Source: Bacteroidales bacterium (lineage in GTDB: Bacteria > Bacteroidota > Bacteroidia > Bacteroidales > UBA7960). From it: a stretch of DNA of 10,901 nucleotides. The stretch is taken from the NCBI GenBank assembly GCA_007132865.1, contig SLNU01000160.1, positions 1 through 10,901 on the forward strand, in the 5' to 3' direction. A model generated the notes under the pieces. That model was not told where the DNA came from. It did no database searches and saw nothing but the letters and a program-made list of their open reading frames with translations. Positions 8,952-10,901 of the stretch are shown piece after piece. The number at the start of each line of letters is the position of its first letter. The first letter of the stretch is position 1. Position numbers and translations under genes: made by a program.

Positions 8952-9674
8952 TCATACCAAGCCTTTGACCCGGGGTGTCCCGGCCACAAAATCCTTCAGG
9001 TAAAATGGCTCAAAATAGGCCACGTCCTCGAACTCTCCCGTTTCAAACTTCTCCTGCGCCAGGGCGATCATGCCCTTTGCGGAGGGCCATACATCCTTAA
9101 ACACCATGGCGTTATGGCTATCCAGAAGAGGTTGGCATTTTTCCGCCCCATCCCCGAAGAAAAAAACTTTGTGCGACTCCAGCATCTGGCCGAAGCTTTC
9201 GGGGGTAATCACCTCGGCCGTTGTTTCGCGTTTTTCACGGAGGCGGGCATCATAAAGTGCATAGTAGACCTCCATCCTCCGGGCGTCGATCATCGGGCAG
9301 AACAATGCCTCCAGTGCTGCCGGAAGGATAAAGTCACTGCGCTTCAGAAGTCCCTCCCTGAAATGGTAAGCAAGTGCCTCAAGAGAGTTCACGGCAATCA
9401 GCGGAATGTCCAGTCCGTAGCACAAGCCCTTGGCTGCAGACACCCCGATCCGAAGTCCGGTGTAAGAGCCCGGGCCCTGGCTCACGGCAACCGCAGACAG
9501 GTCTGACACTGTAATTCCGGCCTCCCTGATAATATCCTCAATGAAGGATGTCAGCAGGCTTGAATGGGAAAAGTCCTTGCCGTTGTGTTCACGAAAGGCA
9601 TGCAGGTGGCCCTGGTAGGACAAGGCCACGGAGCACATCCTGGTGGATGACTCGATGTGGAGTATGTATGCCAT
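8952..9674 (-). CDS. tsaB: TsaB, tRNA threonylcarbamoyladenosine biosynthesis protein
   Basis: Dimerisation partner of TsaD in the complex that makes t6A37 on ANN-decoding tRNAs, in the cytoplasm. It has 240 residues and an ASKHA fold. The N-terminal strand MAYILHIESST is followed by the hallmark GPGSYTGLRIGVSAAKGL (67-84) and MIDARRMEVYYALYD (128-142). The C-terminus EPFYLKDF (222-229) is typical of Bacteroidota TsaB. The second lobe is degenerate, as expected for TsaB, which lacks the catalytic metal site of TsaD. It starts at ATG 9674, only 7 nt after the adaptor stop codon, so the genes are likely co-transcribed and perhaps translationally coupled. The divisome gene follows 40 nt downstream. 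Confidence 0.95.
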   Translation of the reverse strand: MAYILHIESSTRMCSVALSYQGHLHAFREHNGKDFSHSSLLTSFIEDIIREAGITVSDLSAVAVSQGPGSYTGLRIGVSAAKGLCYGLDIPLIAVNSLEALAYHFREGLLKRSDFILPAALEALFCPMIDARRMEVYYALYDARLREKRETTAEVITPESFGQMLESHKVFFFGDGAEKCQPLLDSHNAMVFKDVWPSAKGMIALAQEKFETGEFEDVAYFEPFYLKDFVAGTPRVKGLV

Positions 9675-9681
9675 GGTTTTT

Positions 9682-10901
9682 TTAGAAAAGGTCCTGACGT
9701 TTAACCTTTTCTACGTGATCTCCGTCCTGAAGGTTTCGGGAAACGACACGATATGGCCCTGTAATGATCTCATCGCCTTCTTCAAGCCCCGACTTGATCT
9801 CAATATACTGGCTGTCCTGTATTCCGGAAGTCACGGCAAGCTGGACCGCTATCCCGTCCCGGTACACGAATACAAACTCCTGCGGCCTGCTGGTATCAGC
9901 GGTTTGCGGACTACCGGTGGCTGGTGCAGCTGCATCTGCGGTTTGTTCCTCACGCTCAGCTTCCAGGCCGGCCTCTGCCTCTTCTCTATCCGGCGACCCA
10001 TCACCACCCCTCACAGGCCCGGCTGAGGGTTCCCGGGTGGTCACAGCCTGTATCGGAACCGAAAGCACGTCAAACACCTGTTTGGTCTGTATGTCTACCG
10101 TGGCCGACATACCCGGCCTGAACGGAGAAAGGTGTGGCCGGTCCGGATGCTGAAGCTGGGCATAAGATTCCTGAAGTACAGCGATGCGCACTTCAAAATT
10201 CGTTACCTGGTCTGCCGTGAGTCCCTCTACCGCTGCAGAGTTGGCTATGGAGGTTACCACCCCCTTAAACTGCTCAGCAAAATACGCATCGACCTGTATC
10301 GTGGCCGTATCCCCTTCATTCACCCTGACAATGTCATTCTCATTTACATTCACAACCACTTCCATCATGTTGAGGTTCGCAATGCGCATGATCTCGGTAC
10401 CGGCAAACTGGGAGGTCCCCACCACGCGCTCTCCGATCTCTGCGTCCAGGCGGGATATCGTGCCGTCCATCGGCGCGAACAGACTGGTTTTCTGCAGGCT
10501 TTCCCGGGCTTCCTTCACCCCTGCCTCGGCACTTTTGACCTGGAATTCGGCGGCCACCACACTCTGCTTGCCCGCTTCCACCTCAGCCTGGGCCACCAGG
10601 TACTGTGCATAGGCAGAGTCAAACTCAGACTCTGATATCGCATTTTGCTCGTACAGCTGTTTGTTGCGGTTAAAGCTGGCGGTGGCATTGATGTATTGTG
10701 CCTGGGCCTGTGACGCCCTTGCACGTGCATTGGCCAGGTTGGCCCGGCTGGTGTTCAGTGCAGCCTCCATCCGATCCAGTGCCGACACATACAAATCGGG
10801 ATTGATGCGGGCCAGAAATTGTCCCCGCTCTACGAAATCCCCCTCCTGTATCTCAAGCTGGATGATCTCGCCGGAGACATCCGGACTGATCTTCACCTCG
10901 G
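9682..10901 (-). CDS. RND/HlyD-family periplasmic adaptor (5' end beyond window)
   Basis: Membrane fusion protein that would connect an inner-membrane transporter (RND or ABC) with an outer-membrane channel. The reading frame stays open to the window edge, and the first in-frame GTG (10896) encodes an internal Val in EVKISPDVSGEI. The N-terminal membrane anchor is therefore outside the window; numbering here starts at that Val. Residues 1-33 and 139-158 form the lipoyl half-motifs (SGEIIQLEIQEGDFVERGQ and SLFAPMDGTISRLDAEIGE). Residues about 36-136 form an Ala/Gln/Glu-rich alpha-helical coiled-coil hairpin. About 175-285 is the beta-barrel (FRPGMSATVDI). A low-complexity acidic linker (about 288-339) precedes the membrane-proximal domain (SGLEEGDEIITGPY). 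The transporter and channel genes are not visible; they may lie upstream. It is followed by tsaB at 7 nt. Confidence 0.9.
   Translation of the reverse strand, partial: EVKISPDVSGEIIQLEIQEGDFVERGQFLARINPDLYVSALDRMEAALNTSRANLANARARASQAQAQYINATASFNRNKQLYEQNAISESEFDSAYAQYLVAQAEVEAGKQSVVAAEFQVKSAEAGVKEARESLQKTSLFAPMDGTISRLDAEIGERVVGTSQFAGTEIMRIANLNMMEVVVNVNENDIVRVNEGDTATIQVDAYFAEQFKGVVTSIANSAAVEGLTADQVTNFEVRIAVLQESYAQLQHPDRPHLSPFRPGMSATVDIQTKQVFDVLSVPIQAVTTREPSAGPVRGGDGSPDREEAEAGLEAEREEQTADAAAPATGSPQTADTSRPQEFVFVYRDGIAVQLAVTSGIQDSQYIEIKSGLEEGDEIITGPYRVVSRNLQDGDHVEKVKRQDLF
9683..9713 (-). repeat. Perfect inverted repeat spanning the adaptor stop codon
   Basis: The arms 9683-9692 and 9704-9713 (TAGAAAAGGT and ACCTTTTCTA on the plus strand) are perfect 10-bp inverted repeats with an 11-nt loop. 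In the leftward mRNA the hairpin covers the last codons of the adaptor and most of its TAA, and ends 8 nt before the tsaB ATG. A run of A, not U, follows in the mRNA, so it is not an intrinsic terminator. A role in coupling or mRNA stability is only inferred. Confidence 0.4.

Noticed and set aside
8942..8976. T-run after the tsaB stop on the minus strand with a nearby CCGGG/CCCGG hairpin, as a possible terminator between tsaB and the division gene.
   Set aside because: The 5-bp stem lies about 20 nt from the T-run and inside the tsaB coding sequence, so it does not have terminator geometry.
8778..9506. Plus-strand open frame of 242 codons opposite tsaB and the division gene.
   Set aside because: It covers parts of two well-supported minus-strand genes and has no recognisable domain.

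Overview
The window looks like a chromosomal housekeeping segment from a member of the Bacteroidota with fairly high G+C. Four things support this. Shine-Dalgarno sites are largely absent, and leaders are A-rich. One gene is preceded by an exact TAnnTTTG -7 box. Lipoprotein signals sit on a secreted protease and a SPOR protein. The PriA, TsaB and DivIC/FtsB-like proteins have sequence features typical of this phylum (for example the TsaB ending EPFYLKDF). I cannot place it to order or genus. I see no mobile element, CRISPR array, RNA gene or prophage.

Layout. (1) 23-1795 (+): a lipid-anchored subtilisin-family (S8) protease with an I9 propeptide, a proteinase K/aqualysin-like catalytic domain, one PKD domain and a C-terminal beta-rich domain. 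A perfect 19-bp hairpin terminator follows it. (2) 1989-4900 (+): a probable three-gene unit with 7 and 16 nt gaps, encoding a small SPOR-domain lipoprotein, imidazolonepropionase (HutI) and a THUMP-containing RNA guanine-N2 methyltransferase. (3) 4970-8597 (+): a 6-phosphofructokinase with a well-formed Bacteroidota promoter, followed after 40 nt by the primosomal helicase PriA. (4) 10901-8609 (-): a convergent unit running leftward, with an RND/HlyD-type periplasmic adaptor (5' end outside the window), TsaB of the tRNA t6A pathway, and a DivIC/FtsB-like septum protein. It ends 11 nt from the end of priA.

The genes serve mixed roles: surface proteolysis, histidine catabolism, rRNA modification, glycolysis, replication restart, tRNA modification, division and efflux. 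They read as ordinary core genes packed into short operons. I found no convincing novel multi-gene system. The points most worth checking are the mixed ATP/PPi signature of the phosphofructokinase, the different sorting signals of the two lipoproteins, the acidic linker inserted in the adaptor, a hairpin spanning the adaptor stop codon, and an imperfect palindrome at the likely transcription start of the SPOR gene.
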